Counted from the first letter of the stretch, positions 39,183-48,604 are shown. The stretch: 64,000 nt of DNA from Haematobacter massiliensis (GCF_000740795.1 NZ_JGYG01000001.1:124001-188000), one strand, 5' to 3'. Translations and numbers: made by a program. The notes: generated by a model not told the origin, from the sequence alone.

Positions 39183-40490
39183 TCAGCGGAAAGCGCGGAG
39201 TTGCCCATCCCGCGTGACGACGTAGAGCGTTCCGCCCGCAATGGCCGGGGCCGCCGCCGCACCATCGGGCAGTTCCTGCGAGCCGATCAGCGCGCCAGAG
39301 GCCGGGTCGAAGCTGCGGATCACCCCGTCGGAGGAGACGAGCAGAAGCCGCCCTCCCGCCAGAATCGGGCCGTAATGGACGAAGATCTCCGCCCGCCGCT
39401 TTTCCTTCTGCGGGACGAAGAACGGCAAGTCGCGCACCCAGACCGACGCGCCGGTGGCGCTGTCCAGCCGAACAAGCTTCGCCTCGTCGTTGACGAGATA
39501 GACCGCGTTGCCACTGACCGCGACGGGGCCATAGGAACCCTCACGCGCCGTCCACCGCGCGTCTCCCGTACGGGCGTCGAGCGCGACAGTGCCGCCGCTC
39601 TGGTTCCCGGCATAGACAGTGTCGCCCACGATCACCGGATCGCTGGTGATATCGGTGAAGCCCGACCAGGCGCGGCCGACCCGCTTGCCTGCGACCGCCG
39701 CTTCCCAGAGCGACGCGCCCGAACCTTGCGTGACCGAAATGAGGTTGCCCGAGGCGAAGGGAAAGACCACCATCCCCTCGCCCACCGCCGGGGCCGATCC
39801 GCCCATGACGCCGGAGACGGAGGGTGTGCCCGGCAGCGTCCAGAGCACCTTGCCCGATGTGTCCAGCGCCCAGGCACTCGAATCCCGCGCGACCACATAG
39901 ATGCGATTTCCCGCAACCGCAGGCGCGCCCATCGCCGGCGCATCGAACCGCTGCCGCCAGAGTTCGGACCCGGACGCCGCATCCAGCGCCACGAGATCGC
40001 CATAGGCCGTTGTCACGTAGAGCCGACCATCCGCCGTTGCCAGCCCACCGCCGGAGCGCGTGCCCGCCGTACCGGAGCGCGGCAGAACGCTTTTGCTCCA
40101 CAGCGTCTGACCGGAATTGGAAGTCGCCACGACCTGCATTGCGGCATCAAGCGTGAAGATGCGCCCCCCCGCGACCACAGGCTCCGCGGTAATGCGTCGC
40201 CGCTCGCTGTCGCCCTGCCCGATGGATGCCGACCAGATCGGGGTCAGCGCAGGCCCCAGCGCCGGGTTGCCCAGCCGGTGCGTGGCATTCCCACCGGGTT
40301 GCGTCCACTCCGCATTCGCCGTCTGCGCGGGGAGCGAGGCAGGCCGGGCCTCGTTACCCGGGCGGGGGTTGTGAAAGCCGGAGATGGTATCGCGAATGTC
40401 GATCCTCTCGCCGGGAAGGCGTTCCTCAGGCTTGGAGCAGGCCGTTGCCAAAGCCGCCAGCGCAAGTATCCCGATGCTCCGTTTCAGCAT
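39183..40490 (-). CDS. bamB: Outer-membrane assembly lipoprotein BamB (PQQ-like beta-propeller)
   Basis: A 435-residue lipoprotein with lipobox LATAC and repeated PQQ-propeller blades such as GRLYVTTAYGDLVALDAASG, NRIYVVARDSSAWALDTSG and GGTLYVVTRDGQLRAF. BamB docks on BamA and helps insert beta-barrels. The location between yfgM-like and der genes supports BamB over other PQQ-repeat proteins. Confidence 0.92.
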   Translation of the reverse strand: MLKRSIGILALAALATACSKPEERLPGERIDIRDTISGFHNPRPGNEARPASLPAQTANAEWTQPGGNATHRLGNPALGPALTPIWSASIGQGDSERRRITAEPVVAGGRIFTLDAAMQVVATSNSGQTLWSKSVLPRSGTAGTRSGGGLATADGRLYVTTAYGDLVALDAASGSELWRQRFDAPAMGAPAVAGNRIYVVARDSSAWALDTSGKVLWTLPGTPSVSGVMGGSAPAVGEGMVVFPFASGNLISVTQGSGASLWEAAVAGKRVGRAWSGFTDITSDPVIVGDTVYAGNQSGGTVALDARTGDARWTAREGSYGPVAVSGNAVYLVNDEAKLVRLDSATGASVWVRDLPFFVPQKEKRRAEIFVHYGPILAGGRLLLVSSDGVIRSFDPASGALIGSQELPDGAAAAPAIAGGTLYVVTRDGQLRAFR

Positions 40491-40550
40491 GTCGCGCGCC
40501 CTGTCCCTTTATCCTGTCTTGCGTCGCGTTCCGAAGTTCGCGCCGATGTG

Positions 40551-41210
40551 TCAGCCCGCATCCAGCGTGCCGCCGAGGGCGACAATCAACTGGCTTGCAC
40601 GGCGACGCAAGCCCGGCGTGACATCCGGCTCCTGAAGGAGCGCGCGGAGTGACGTCATTGCCGTCTCCCGGTCGCCGGAGGCGATTTGCAGAAGGGCCAC
40701 CTGCTCAAGTGCCAGCGCGCGATAGGGCGCGCCCGGGCGGGACAGCTCGTCAAGTGCCGCGCGACGGTCGGCTTCCGGCATGGTATCGCCTGCGGCCACC
40801 ACCTGACGGAGCCGCGCCAGTTCGCGCCACGCGGGCGCAAGCGAAGCATCTCCGCCGACCGAAGAGAGCGCCCGCGCCGCAGAGGCCGGCTCTCCCGCTT
40901 CCGCCGCCGCATCCGCCGCCAGCATCGACGCCAGCGCCCGACGCCCGCCCGTCTCCCGCGCGGCGATGGCTTCAAACGTGCCATGACGCGCGGTGGCGTC
41001 TTCCACCTGAAGGGCCGCGATCATCTCATCGCCAAAGGCTTCCGCCGATTCCCGCGCCTGATGCTTGCGCCATTCCCACACACCAGCCCCGCCGACGACG
41101 AGCAGAACGGCAAGCGCCGCCACCCAGCCATAGCGCAGGGCCGCGCCCTTCAGGCGCTCACGGCGCACCTCCTCGTTGACTTCGTCGAAGAAATGATCGG
41201 GATTGCTCAC
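40551..41210 (-). CDS. YfgM-like tetratricopeptide-repeat membrane protein
   Basis: A 219-residue protein with a short cytoplasmic N-terminus (DHFFDEVNEEVRRERLKGAA), one transmembrane helix (about 29-46) and a helical periplasmic domain rich in alanine, matching the TPR_21/YfgM family. YfgM relatives associate with the SecYEG translocon and periplasmic chaperones. It heads the yfgM-bamB-der unit. Confidence 0.85.
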   Translation of the reverse strand: MSNPDHFFDEVNEEVRRERLKGAALRYGWVAALAVLLVVGGAGVWEWRKHQARESAEAFGDEMIAALQVEDATARHGTFEAIAARETGGRRALASMLAADAAAEAGEPASAARALSSVGGDASLAPAWRELARLRQVVAAGDTMPEADRRAALDELSRPGAPYRALALEQVALLQIASGDRETAMTSLRALLQEPDVTPGLRRRASQLIVALGGTLDAG

Positions 41211-41285
41211 TCGAGGCGCCTCCAGCCGGAACCGACGCCCTCTTAGCCGATAGCGGGCAGGCTTGCCAACCCCGACCGCCCCGAC

Positions 41286-42413
41286 TTACTGGCTGCCCGC
41301 GCTCTGCGGGGCCATCCGATAGATTGCGCCATCCCCGACTGAGGCGAACCAGATCGACCCGTCCGGCGCGACCTCCACAGCGCGCACCCGCGCGGTTTCC
41401 GGAGATTTGAGCCGCTCCTCCGCGAAGCCATTCTGCGGATCCAGGCGCGCGATATAATCGAACTTCAGGCTGCCGATGAAGTGATCTCCCTCCCAGTCAG
41501 AGAACATCTCTCCGCTATGGATCGCATAGCCGGAGGGCGCCATGGAGGGATCCCAGAACAGCACCGGCTGCTCCATTCCACCCCGCTCGGTGCCCTGGCC
41601 GATTTCGCTCCCGTTATAGTGAACGCCATAGGAGATGACCGGCCAGCCATAGTTCTTGCCGCGTTCGACCCGGTTGACCTCATCGCCGCCCTTCGCGCCG
41701 TGCTCATTGACCCAGAGCTGCCCCGAGCCATCAATCGCCGCGCCCTGGATATTGCGGTGACCTAGTGACCAGATCTCCGGCCGCGCGCCGTCCTCGTCCA
41801 CGAAGGGATTGTCTGCGGGCACCGAGCCGTCACGGTTGAGCCTGAGCACCTTGCCCTCGATCCGCGACATATCCTGCGCGGGATCGAACTTCTGCCGGTC
41901 ACCGGTTGTCAGGAAAAGGTGCCCGTCAGGCGCTTCCACCACGCGCGAGCCGAAGTGACCGTTCCCGTCAACGCCCGGCGCCTGGAACAGCACGCGAAGG
42001 TTCTCCAGCCGGGTTCCGTCAGCCGAAAGCGTGCCGGCCGCGAGCGCGGTGCCGGTTCCCGATCCCTCGCGCCCCGCATAGGTCAGGAAAACTTCGCGGC
42101 TCTCTGCGAAGTCGCGCGGGATCATGACATCCAGCAGCCCGCCCTGCCCCCGTGCCACGACGTCAGGCCCGCCCGCGACAACGGTGGTTGCACCGTTGCC
42201 GTCATGGAGCGTCAGCCTGCCGCTCCGCTCCGTCACCAGAAACGACCCATCCGGCAGGAAGGCGAATCCCCAGGGTTCGTCGAGATCTGTAGCGACCGCC
42301 GTGACGCCGACGGGGCCGGCGGAGGTCTGCATCGTTGCGGCGATGGCAGCGGGCGCGGTCGCAAACGCGAGGCCGGCGGCGAACATGGCAAGCGGGCGGT
42401 TCGGGCGGGTCAT
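41286..42413 (-). CDS. PQQ-dependent sugar dehydrogenase (soluble aldose dehydrogenase type)
   Basis: A 375-residue exported GDH-B/Asd-like six-blade propeller. The start at 42413 has GAAGGAG eight bases upstream and gives a signal peptide (MTRPNRPLAMFAAGLAFATA...). Family landmarks are LDEPWGFAFLPDGSFLVTER, GQGGLLDVMIPRDF, WSLGHRNIQGAAID, NEHGAKGGDEVNRVERGKNY and GWPVISYGVHYNG. It would oxidise sugars in the periplasm if PQQ is available; PQQ synthesis genes are not in view. Confidence 0.9.
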   Translation of the reverse strand: MTRPNRPLAMFAAGLAFATAPAAIAATMQTSAGPVGVTAVATDLDEPWGFAFLPDGSFLVTERSGRLTLHDGNGATTVVAGGPDVVARGQGGLLDVMIPRDFAESREVFLTYAGREGSGTGTALAAGTLSADGTRLENLRVLFQAPGVDGNGHFGSRVVEAPDGHLFLTTGDRQKFDPAQDMSRIEGKVLRLNRDGSVPADNPFVDEDGARPEIWSLGHRNIQGAAIDGSGQLWVNEHGAKGGDEVNRVERGKNYGWPVISYGVHYNGSEIGQGTERGGMEQPVLFWDPSMAPSGYAIHSGEMFSDWEGDHFIGSLKFDYIARLDPQNGFAEERLKSPETARVRAVEVAPDGSIWFASVGDGAIYRMAPQSAGSQ

Positions 42414-42573
42414 CTGTGCTGCTCCTTCAAACATGTCGCCTTCTCAACGATCCCACGCCCCATTCGATCCCGGCGCGGCGGGGACGTGATGACGCAGGCA
42501 AAGGACGCTTTCTTTTCGAAATGAGCCGGTCTAGGCTCCCCTTAGAAAAAACTGAGTTACAGGGAGTAACACG

Positions 42574-43758
42574 ATGAAACGGATGCTTCTCGCCTCTGCG
42601 GCGATGGCAATTCTGACGGGTGCCGCGAGCGCGGAAGAAGTCAAGATCGGCATCTCCATCGGCTTCACCGGCCCGCTTGAATCTCTCGCGCCCGCAATGG
42701 CAGCCGGCGCGGAACTGGCGATGAAGGAAGTGAGCGAGTCCGGCAAGTTGCTGGACGGATCGACGCTGGTTCCGGTGCGGGCCGATTCCACCTGCACCGA
42801 CGCCGCCGCCGCCACTGCCGCCGTGGAGCGGATCGTCACGTCGGACCGCGTCAAGGCGATCATGGGCGGCATGTGCTCCGGGGAAACGATCGCCACGTTG
42901 CAGAACGTCGCCATGCCGAACGGCATCGTGATGATCTCGCCCTCCGCGACCTCTCCGGCCCTTTCGACAATGGAAAGCAACGGGCTGTTCTTCCGCACCT
43001 CGCCCTCCGACGCCCGTCAGGGTCAGGTGATGGCCGAGATCATGGAAGCGCGGGGCATCAAGCAGGTCGCCGTCACCTATACCAACAACGATTACGGCAA
43101 GGGCCTGGCCGACAGCTTTGTCGCGGCTTTCAAGGCTGCAGGGGGTGAAGTCACCATCGTCGCCTCGCATGAGGACGGCAAGGCCGACTACTCTGCCGAA
43201 GTCGGCGCTCTTGCCTCCGCCGGTGGCGAAGTTCTGGTGATCGCGGGCTATATCGATCAGGGCGGTGGTGGCGTGCTTCGCGCGGCGATCGACTCGGGCG
43301 CCTTCGATACGTTTGAATTCCCCGATGGCATGGTCAGCCAGACGCTGGAGGACAAGTTCGGCGCCGAGATCACCGGCTCGTTTGGCCAGAACCCGGCAGC
43401 GGCAGGCGAAGGGCGTGAGAAGTATGTGGCGCTGGGTCAGCAGCACGGGTTCGACGCCACCTCGGCCTTCTCCGCGGAATCCTATGACGCGGTGGCCTTG
43501 ATGGCGCTGGCGATGGAAGCTGCCAAATCCACCGATTCCGCCCAATGGAAAACCAAGGTGATGGATGTCGCCAACGCGCCGGGAGAGAAGATCTATCCTG
43601 GTGAGATCGCCAAGGGGATCGAACTCATCAAGGCTGGGCAGGACGTCGATTACGTCGGTGCATCCGCGGTCGAGTTTGTCCCGCCGGGCGAGAGTGCGGG
43701 ATCCTATCGGGAAGTGCAGTTCACCGATGGCAAGATGGAGGTCGTCGGCTATCGCTGA
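42574..43758 (+). CDS. livK: Branched-chain amino-acid ABC transporter substrate-binding protein
   Basis: A 394-residue periplasmic type I binding protein: signal peptide MKRMLLASAAMAILTGAASA, then IGISIGFTGPLESLAPAMAA and VAVTYTNNDYGKGLADSFVA, as in Leu/Ile/Val receptors. It heads the operon and is the only binding protein in it. Ligand preference inside the family (branched-chain amino acids, or other amides) is not determined by sequence. An AGGGAG ribosome binding site precedes the ATG. Confidence 0.92.
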   Translation: MKRMLLASAAMAILTGAASAEEVKIGISIGFTGPLESLAPAMAAGAELAMKEVSESGKLLDGSTLVPVRADSTCTDAAAATAAVERIVTSDRVKAIMGGMCSGETIATLQNVAMPNGIVMISPSATSPALSTMESNGLFFRTSPSDARQGQVMAEIMEARGIKQVAVTYTNNDYGKGLADSFVAAFKAAGGEVTIVASHEDGKADYSAEVGALASAGGEVLVIAGYIDQGGGGVLRAAIDSGAFDTFEFPDGMVSQTLEDKFGAEITGSFGQNPAAAGEGREKYVALGQQHGFDATSAFSAESYDAVALMALAMEAAKSTDSAQWKTKVMDVANAPGEKIYPGEIAKGIELIKAGQDVDYVGASAVEFVPPGESAGSYREVQFTDGKMEVVGYR

Positions 43759-43841
43759 CGCCGTTTCCGTCACCCTGGCTCTCTCGGGGTTCGCGCGATA
43801 GCCGCGCGGACCTTTCCTCCCTTGGAAGGACATAATCGCGG

Positions 43842-44618
43842 ATGATTGCCGTCCACGACTTGACGAAGCGTTTCGGCGGTTTCCACGCGGTGGACGGTGT
43901 GTCCCTGCGGATCGAAACCGGCTCCATTACCGGTCTCATCGGCCCGAATGGCGCAGGCAAATCCACCCTGTTCAACGTGATCGCGGGTGTGCTGCCACCG
44001 ACATCCGGGCGGGTGGAAATGGATGGGCAGGACATCACCGGCCTGCCGCCGCACGACCTCTTTCACCGCGGCCTTTTGCGCACGTTTCAGATCGCGCAGG
44101 AATTCTCGTCCCTCACCGTGCGTGACAATCTGAAGATGGTGCCCGCCAACCAGCGGGGCGAAACGCTGTGGAATACGTGGTTTGCCCGCGGACGCATCGC
44201 AGAGGAAGAACGCGCGCTCGCCCGCAAGGCCGATGAGGTGCTGGACTTCCTCACCATATCCCATCTGGCGGAGGAAAAGGCGGGCAACCTGTCGGGCGGG
44301 CAGAAGAAACTTCTCGAGCTTGGCCGGACCATGATGGTGGATGCCAAGATCGTCTTTCTGGACGAGGTGGGCGCGGGCGTGAACCGTACGCTGCTCAACA
44401 CCATCGGCGATGCCATCGTCCGCCTGAACCGGGAGCGGGGCTATACGTTCTGCGTCATTGAACATGACATGGATTTCATCGCGCGGCTCTGCAATCCGGT
44501 AATCGTCATGGCGGAGGGCAAGGTGCTCGCCCATGGCACGGCAGACGACATCATGAAGAACGAAGCGGTGATCGAGGCCTATCTGGGCACCGGTCTGAAG
44601 AACAAGGTGACGGCGTGA
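43842..44618 (+). CDS. livG: Branched-chain amino-acid ABC transporter ATP-binding protein LivG
   Basis: A 258-residue ATPase: Walker A GPNGAGKS, the LivG-specific RTFQIAQEF segment, signature LSGGQKKLLELGR and Walker B IVFLDEVGAGVN, followed by the H-loop IEHDMDF. The Walker B acidic motif reads LDEV rather than LDEP, a minor variation. One half of the LivGF ATPase pair powering uptake. Confidence 0.94.
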   Translation: MIAVHDLTKRFGGFHAVDGVSLRIETGSITGLIGPNGAGKSTLFNVIAGVLPPTSGRVEMDGQDITGLPPHDLFHRGLLRTFQIAQEFSSLTVRDNLKMVPANQRGETLWNTWFARGRIAEEERALARKADEVLDFLTISHLAEEKAGNLSGGQKKLLELGRTMMVDAKIVFLDEVGAGVNRTLLNTIGDAIVRLNRERGYTFCVIEHDMDFIARLCNPVIVMAEGKVLAHGTADDIMKNEAVIEAYLGTGLKNKVTA

Positions 44619-44649
44619 GGATTTGCGCAGAAACATTCGGGAGCCTCGT

Positions 44650-45360
44650 GTGAGCGCTCCCTTCCTCATTGGCGATGAAATGACGGGCGGCTATGGCGCC
44701 GCCGACATCCTCCATGGCTGCACCATCGCGGTGGAGCGCGGCCGGATAGCTGTGATCGTTGGCCCCAACGGCGCGGGCAAGTCCACCGCCATGAAGGCGG
44801 TTTTCGGTATGTTGCCGCTCCGCGGGGGCAAGGTGCTGCTGGAGGGGGAGGACATCACCGCCCTTTCGCCCCAGGACCGGGTCGCCAAGGGCATGGCCTT
44901 CGTTCCCCAGACCCATAACATCTTCACGTCGATGACGGTGGAGGAGAACCTGGAGATGGGCGCCTTCCTGCGCCGTGACGACATCCGCCAGACGATGGAG
45001 CAGGTCTACGACCTGTTTCCGATCTTGCGGGAAAAGCGCCGCCAGCCCGCGGGAGAACTTTCGGGTGGGCAGCGTCAGCAGGTCGCCGTCGGCCGCGCGT
45101 TGATGACCCGGCCCAAGGTGCTGATGCTGGACGAACCCACCGCCGGGGTCTCTCCCATCGTGATGGATGAGCTGTTCGACCGGATCATCGAAGTTGCGCG
45201 AACGGGCATCTCCATCCTCATGGTCGAGCAGAATGCCCGGCAGGCGCTCGAGATTGCCGACAAGGGCTATGTCCTCGTGCAGGGCGCCAATCGCTTCACC
45301 GGCACCGGGGCGGAGCTTCTCGCCGATCCCGAAGTCCGCCGTACATTCCTGGGAGGCTGA
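44650..45360 (+). CDS. livF: Branched-chain amino-acid ABC transporter ATP-binding protein LivF
   Basis: A 236-residue ATPase with Walker A GPNGAGKS, LivF-type VPQTHNIFTSMTVEENLEMG, signature LSGGQRQQVAVGRALM and Walker B VLMLDEPTAGVSP. I take the GTG at 44650 (GGGAG just upstream) over a TTG at 44623, giving MSAPFLIGDEMTGGYG. Partner of LivG. Confidence 0.93.
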   Translation: MSAPFLIGDEMTGGYGAADILHGCTIAVERGRIAVIVGPNGAGKSTAMKAVFGMLPLRGGKVLLEGEDITALSPQDRVAKGMAFVPQTHNIFTSMTVEENLEMGAFLRRDDIRQTMEQVYDLFPILREKRRQPAGELSGGQRQQVAVGRALMTRPKVLMLDEPTAGVSPIVMDELFDRIIEVARTGISILMVEQNARQALEIADKGYVLVQGANRFTGTGAELLADPEVRRTFLGG

Positions 45361-45363
45361 GCA

Positions 45364-45825
45364 ATGCTGCCTGCTGTCCTTCTTGCCGCCATCCCGCTTC
45401 TGGGTGCCACCGCGAACGGGCTGGAATGCCGGCTTGACCACCGCTGCATGAGCGCGGTCTGCCTCTCCTCCGAACCCGCGCCGATGCGCGTCGTTTTCGT
45501 CAGGACACCGAACCCCGCCAAACCGACGGTCTTCGTGCTGGGCAGCGAACGGCTTATGGAGGGCATGGCGATCGGCGAACGCGAAATCCCCGCCATGTCG
45601 AGCGTTTTCGGGAGCTTCGAGTTCAAACCGAAGACCTATGCCTATGCCGTCGGCCGGATCGAGAGCTATGAGCCCGCGACCGGCAGCGTAGAGGTGGCCG
45701 TTGGCGGAAGCAGCCTCTCCGTCGCCGCGGATGGTCAGGCAGAGGTGACATCGCTCAGAGAAGGCCGCCCCGGTATCTCCTGGCTTATCCGATACACCGG
45801 AACGTGCACGACGAGGAACTTCTAG
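45364..45825 (+). CDS. Secreted protein of unknown function inside the liv operon
   Basis: A 153-residue protein with an N-terminal signal sequence (MLPAVLLAAIPLLGATANG) followed by a beta-rich domain with an early Cys pair or cluster (ECRLDHRCMSAVCLSS) and a final TGTCTTRNF. I do not recognise a family. It lies four bases after livF, and its TAG stop overlaps the GTG start of livH, so it is translated as part of the transporter operon and is probably periplasmic. Confidence 0.75.
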   Translation: MLPAVLLAAIPLLGATANGLECRLDHRCMSAVCLSSEPAPMRVVFVRTPNPAKPTVFVLGSERLMEGMAIGEREIPAMSSVFGSFEFKPKTYAYAVGRIESYEPATGSVEVAVGGSSLSVAADGQAEVTSLREGRPGISWLIRYTGTCTTRNF

Positions 45826-46835
45826 TGGACCTGTTGAACGCCCTCGCCGCGCTCGCAAATTTCGTCTTCATCCCCGCGCTTGCCTATGGCAGCCAACTCG
45901 CGCTCGGCGCGCTTGGCGTCACGCTGATCTACGGGATTTTGCGCTTTTCCAACTTTGCTCATGGCGACACCATGGCCTTCGGGACCGCAGTGACCATCCT
46001 GGTTACATGGTATCTGCAGTCCATGGGGGTGTCGATCCATCCCCTGCCCACGGCGCTCCTCGCGCTTCCCGTCGGTATTGCGGTCACCATCGCGCTGCTG
46101 CTGGGCACCGACAGGGTCGTCTATCGTTTCTACCGGAGACAACGGGCAGCTCCGGTGATCCTCGTCATCGTCTCCATGGGCGTCATGTTCATCATGAACG
46201 GCATCACCCGCTTCCTGATCGGAGTGGAGGAAATCAGCTTCGATGACGGCGAACGCTTCCTGATGACGGCGCGGCAGTTCCGCGACATGACGGGACTCAC
46301 TGAAGGCGTCGTCATCCGGTCGAGCCAGGCACTCACGCTCGTCACGGCTGTCGTCACTGTCGGTGTGCTGTTCTGGTTCCTCTATCGGACGCGGACGGGA
46401 AAATCCATGCGCGCCTTTTCGGACAACGAGGATCTGGCCCTGCTCTCGGGCATCAACCCGGAGCGGGTCGTGATCGTCACATGGGCGATCACCGCTGTTC
46501 TCGCGACCATCGCCGGCGTTCTCTATGGGCTGGACAAATCCTTCAAGGCCTTCACCTATTTTCAGCTTCTGCTTCCGATCTTCGCCGCTGCTGTGGTCGG
46601 CGGGCTCGGTAATCCGCTGGGAGCCATCGCAGGCGGCTTCGTCATCGCGTTCTCGGAGGTGACGTTCACCTATGCGTTCAAGAAGGTCGCAACCTACCTG
46701 CTGCCCGACAGCCTCGCGCCCGACGGGCTGCTGCAGCTGCTGTCCACCGACTACAAATTCGCCGTCTCCTTCACGATCCTCATCATCGTGCTGCTCTTCA
46801 AGCCTACCGGACTTTTCAAGGGGAAATCGGTATGA
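45825..46835 (+). CDS. livH: Branched-chain amino-acid ABC transporter permease LivH
   Basis: A 336-residue membrane protein with about eight helices and the LivH signature ALGVTLIYGILRFSNFAHGD, plus GLGNPLGAIAGGFVIAFSE near the EAA-like loop. The GTG at 45825 overlaps the previous stop (TAGTG) and has AGGA upstream; a 45804 ATG inside the preceding gene is less likely. The next gene starts within its stop codon (ATGA). Confidence 0.92.
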   Translation: MDLLNALAALANFVFIPALAYGSQLALGALGVTLIYGILRFSNFAHGDTMAFGTAVTILVTWYLQSMGVSIHPLPTALLALPVGIAVTIALLLGTDRVVYRFYRRQRAAPVILVIVSMGVMFIMNGITRFLIGVEEISFDDGERFLMTARQFRDMTGLTEGVVIRSSQALTLVTAVVTVGVLFWFLYRTRTGKSMRAFSDNEDLALLSGINPERVVIVTWAITAVLATIAGVLYGLDKSFKAFTYFQLLLPIFAAAVVGGLGNPLGAIAGGFVIAFSEVTFTYAFKKVATYLLPDSLAPDGLLQLLSTDYKFAVSFTILIIVLLFKPTGLFKGKSV

Positions 46836-48136
46836 GCCCGCGTCTCCGCACCTTTCTGCTCTTCGTTCTGGTCGCGCTGCTGTATATCTCCACCGGCTTT
46901 CTGCAAAGCTGGACCCTGGCGCTCACGATCTTCAACATGGGGATCCTGTCCGCGATCATGGCGCTCGGCGCGAACATGCAATGGGGCTATGCCGGGCTGT
47001 TCAACATCGGGATCATGGGGTTCACGGCGCTTGGCGGACTGGCGGCAGTGCTGATTGCCATGCCGGCCAATCCGGGTGCCTGGGCGGCGGGTGGCTGGCG
47101 ACTGGTCGCAGCCCTGCTGGTGGGGGCAGCAACGATCGCGGTTGCCGTGCAACTCTGGCGACGGATGCATTCCGGCACCGCCCGGACTCTTGCCATGCTC
47201 TGTGTGCTGATCGCCGGCTTCTTCGCCTATCGCTGGCTCTTCGATCCGGCTGTCACCGCGATTGAGGCGGTGAATCCCGCCTCCGCAGGCAATCTGGGCG
47301 GTCTTGGCCTTCCGGTTCTGCTTGCCTGGCCGGTTGGCGGAGCGCTGGCGGGGGCGGCCGCCTGGGGCATCGGCAAGGTCGCCCTCGGCCTGCGTTCGGA
47401 CTATCTCGCCATCGCGACCCTCGGTGTTGCCGAGATCATCGTCGCGGTGATGAAGAACGAGGACTGGCTTGCCCGCGGCGTCAAGAACGTCGTCGGAATT
47501 CCGCGGCCCGTCCCTTATGAGATCGACCTTCAGAACGACGCGGACTTCGTTGCGCAGGCCGTCTCCTTCGGACTGGATCCGGTGACTGCCTCCACGCTCT
47601 GGGTGCGGCTCTGTTATGCCGGGTTGTTTCTTGCCGTGCTCATCGTGTTGCTGGTGCTGCTCGAACTCGCGCTGAAATCGCCCTGGGGCAGGATGATGCG
47701 CGCGATTCGCGACAATGAAACCGCGGCAGAGGCGATGGGCAAGGATGTCCGCCGCCGCCATCTGCAGATCTTTGTCCTCGGCTCCGCAGTGATCGGCCTT
47801 GCCGGGGCGATGATGACCACGCTGGATGGTCAGCTCACACCCACCACTTACAATCCCCTGCGCTACACATTCCTTATCTGGGTGATGGTGATCGTCGGCG
47901 GGTCCGGCAGCAACTGGGGCGCGGTGCTGGGTGGCTTTCTCATCTGGTTCCTCTGGGTGCAGGTGGAACCTCTGGGGAACCTGCTGATGCAAGGATTGAC
48001 ATACTTCATGGCAGACAACTCATGGCTGCGCGGCCACCTTCAGGACAGCGCGCAGCATATGCGGTTGATGACCATGGGGATCATCCTGCTTCTCGTGCTG
48101 CGTTTCAGCCCGCGGGGCCTCATACCGGAGCGGTGA
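46832..48136 (+). CDS. livM: Branched-chain amino-acid ABC transporter permease LivM
   Basis: A 434-residue permease: first helices, then the LivM core MALGANMQWGYAGLFNIGIM, LRSDYLAIATLGVAEIIVAV and WGRMMRAIRDNETAAEAMGK. It is the longer of the two permeases, with extra N-terminal helices, as usual. Last gene of the operon; no T-tailed terminator is seen on the plus strand after it. Confidence 0.93.
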   Translation: MSPRLRTFLLFVLVALLYISTGFLQSWTLALTIFNMGILSAIMALGANMQWGYAGLFNIGIMGFTALGGLAAVLIAMPANPGAWAAGGWRLVAALLVGAATIAVAVQLWRRMHSGTARTLAMLCVLIAGFFAYRWLFDPAVTAIEAVNPASAGNLGGLGLPVLLAWPVGGALAGAAAWGIGKVALGLRSDYLAIATLGVAEIIVAVMKNEDWLARGVKNVVGIPRPVPYEIDLQNDADFVAQAVSFGLDPVTASTLWVRLCYAGLFLAVLIVLLVLLELALKSPWGRMMRAIRDNETAAEAMGKDVRRRHLQIFVLGSAVIGLAGAMMTTLDGQLTPTTYNPLRYTFLIWVMVIVGGSGSNWGAVLGGFLIWFLWVQVEPLGNLLMQGLTYFMADNSWLRGHLQDSAQHMRLMTMGIILLLVLRFSPRGLIPER

Positions 48137-48220
48137 TCCCGCTCCGTCCCGACCGGTCGAGAGATTAAGCTGGCAGTCGGGAGCAGCGCTAGCTGCGGAG
48201 CTACTTCTCTCCCCAGAAAG

Positions 48221-48265
48221 TAAAAACGCTTGCTGAAGATTTCCCGCAGGAGCTTCAGCAAGCGT
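48221..48265 (-). terminator. Strong Rho-independent terminator (minus strand)
   Basis: ACGCTTGCTGAAG / CTTCAGCAAGCGT, 13 bp without mismatch, loop of 14, then TTTTTACTTT on the minus strand. On the plus strand no T-run follows, so it is not primarily the livM terminator, though the stem could still protect the livM message end. Confidence 0.7.
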
Positions 48266-48345
48266 GTGAGTTGGCTCTTCTCGCAGCGCACGCGGCGCCC
48301 GTGATCACCCCCATGATCACGACCCTTATCAGGATTACTTAGATA
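48221..48345 (-). ncRNA. Candidate structured small RNA between livM and tRNA-Leu
   Basis: Minus-strand DNA with no supportable gene folds into two strong hairpins: CGTGATCA/TGATCACG (48300-48307 and 48314-48321, loop TGGGGG in the RNA sense) and a 13-bp perfect stem (48226-48238 and 48253-48265) followed by TTTTT, an intrinsic terminator. The 14-base loop contains CTCCT, complementary to a Shine-Dalgarno sequence. A terminator with no minus-strand gene upstream suggests a small RNA. The promoter is not clear, so the 5' end is a guess. Confidence 0.4.
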
Positions 48346-48496
48346 TATGCGAAGGCGCTCTCAGCGACCAGTCTGAATATACAAAAGAATATCAGCCAAT
48401 TTGTTTCGAAATATCATTGGCTGTCAAAGACCCGACTTTCCTCTCAGCGGACTTGCAAAACCTCTCCAGACAGAGCATTGAGAAACCGCAATCCGT

Positions 48497-48580
48497 GCCG
48501 GGATGGCGGAATGGTAGACGCAGCGGTCTCAAACACCGCAGCCGCAAGGTGTAGGGGTTCGAGTCCCCTTCCCGGCACCA
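48497..48580 (+). tRNA. tRNA-Leu (anticodon CAA)
   Basis: A complete class II tRNA with encoded CCA. Acceptor GCCGGGA pairs with TCCCGGC; the anticodon stem GCGGT/ACCGC holds loop CTCAAAC, anticodon CAA (reads UUG); a short variable arm follows and the T-arm is AGGGG-TTCGAGT-CCCCT. The A discriminator is correct for leucine. Confidence 0.95.
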
Positions 48581-48604
48581 CGGATTTCCCCACAATGGGG
48601 CCGG

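Noticed and set aside
48040..48291. 83-codon minus-strand frame between livM and the tRNA
   Set aside because: It overlaps the terminator hairpin and the livM end, with no ribosome binding site or family resemblance.
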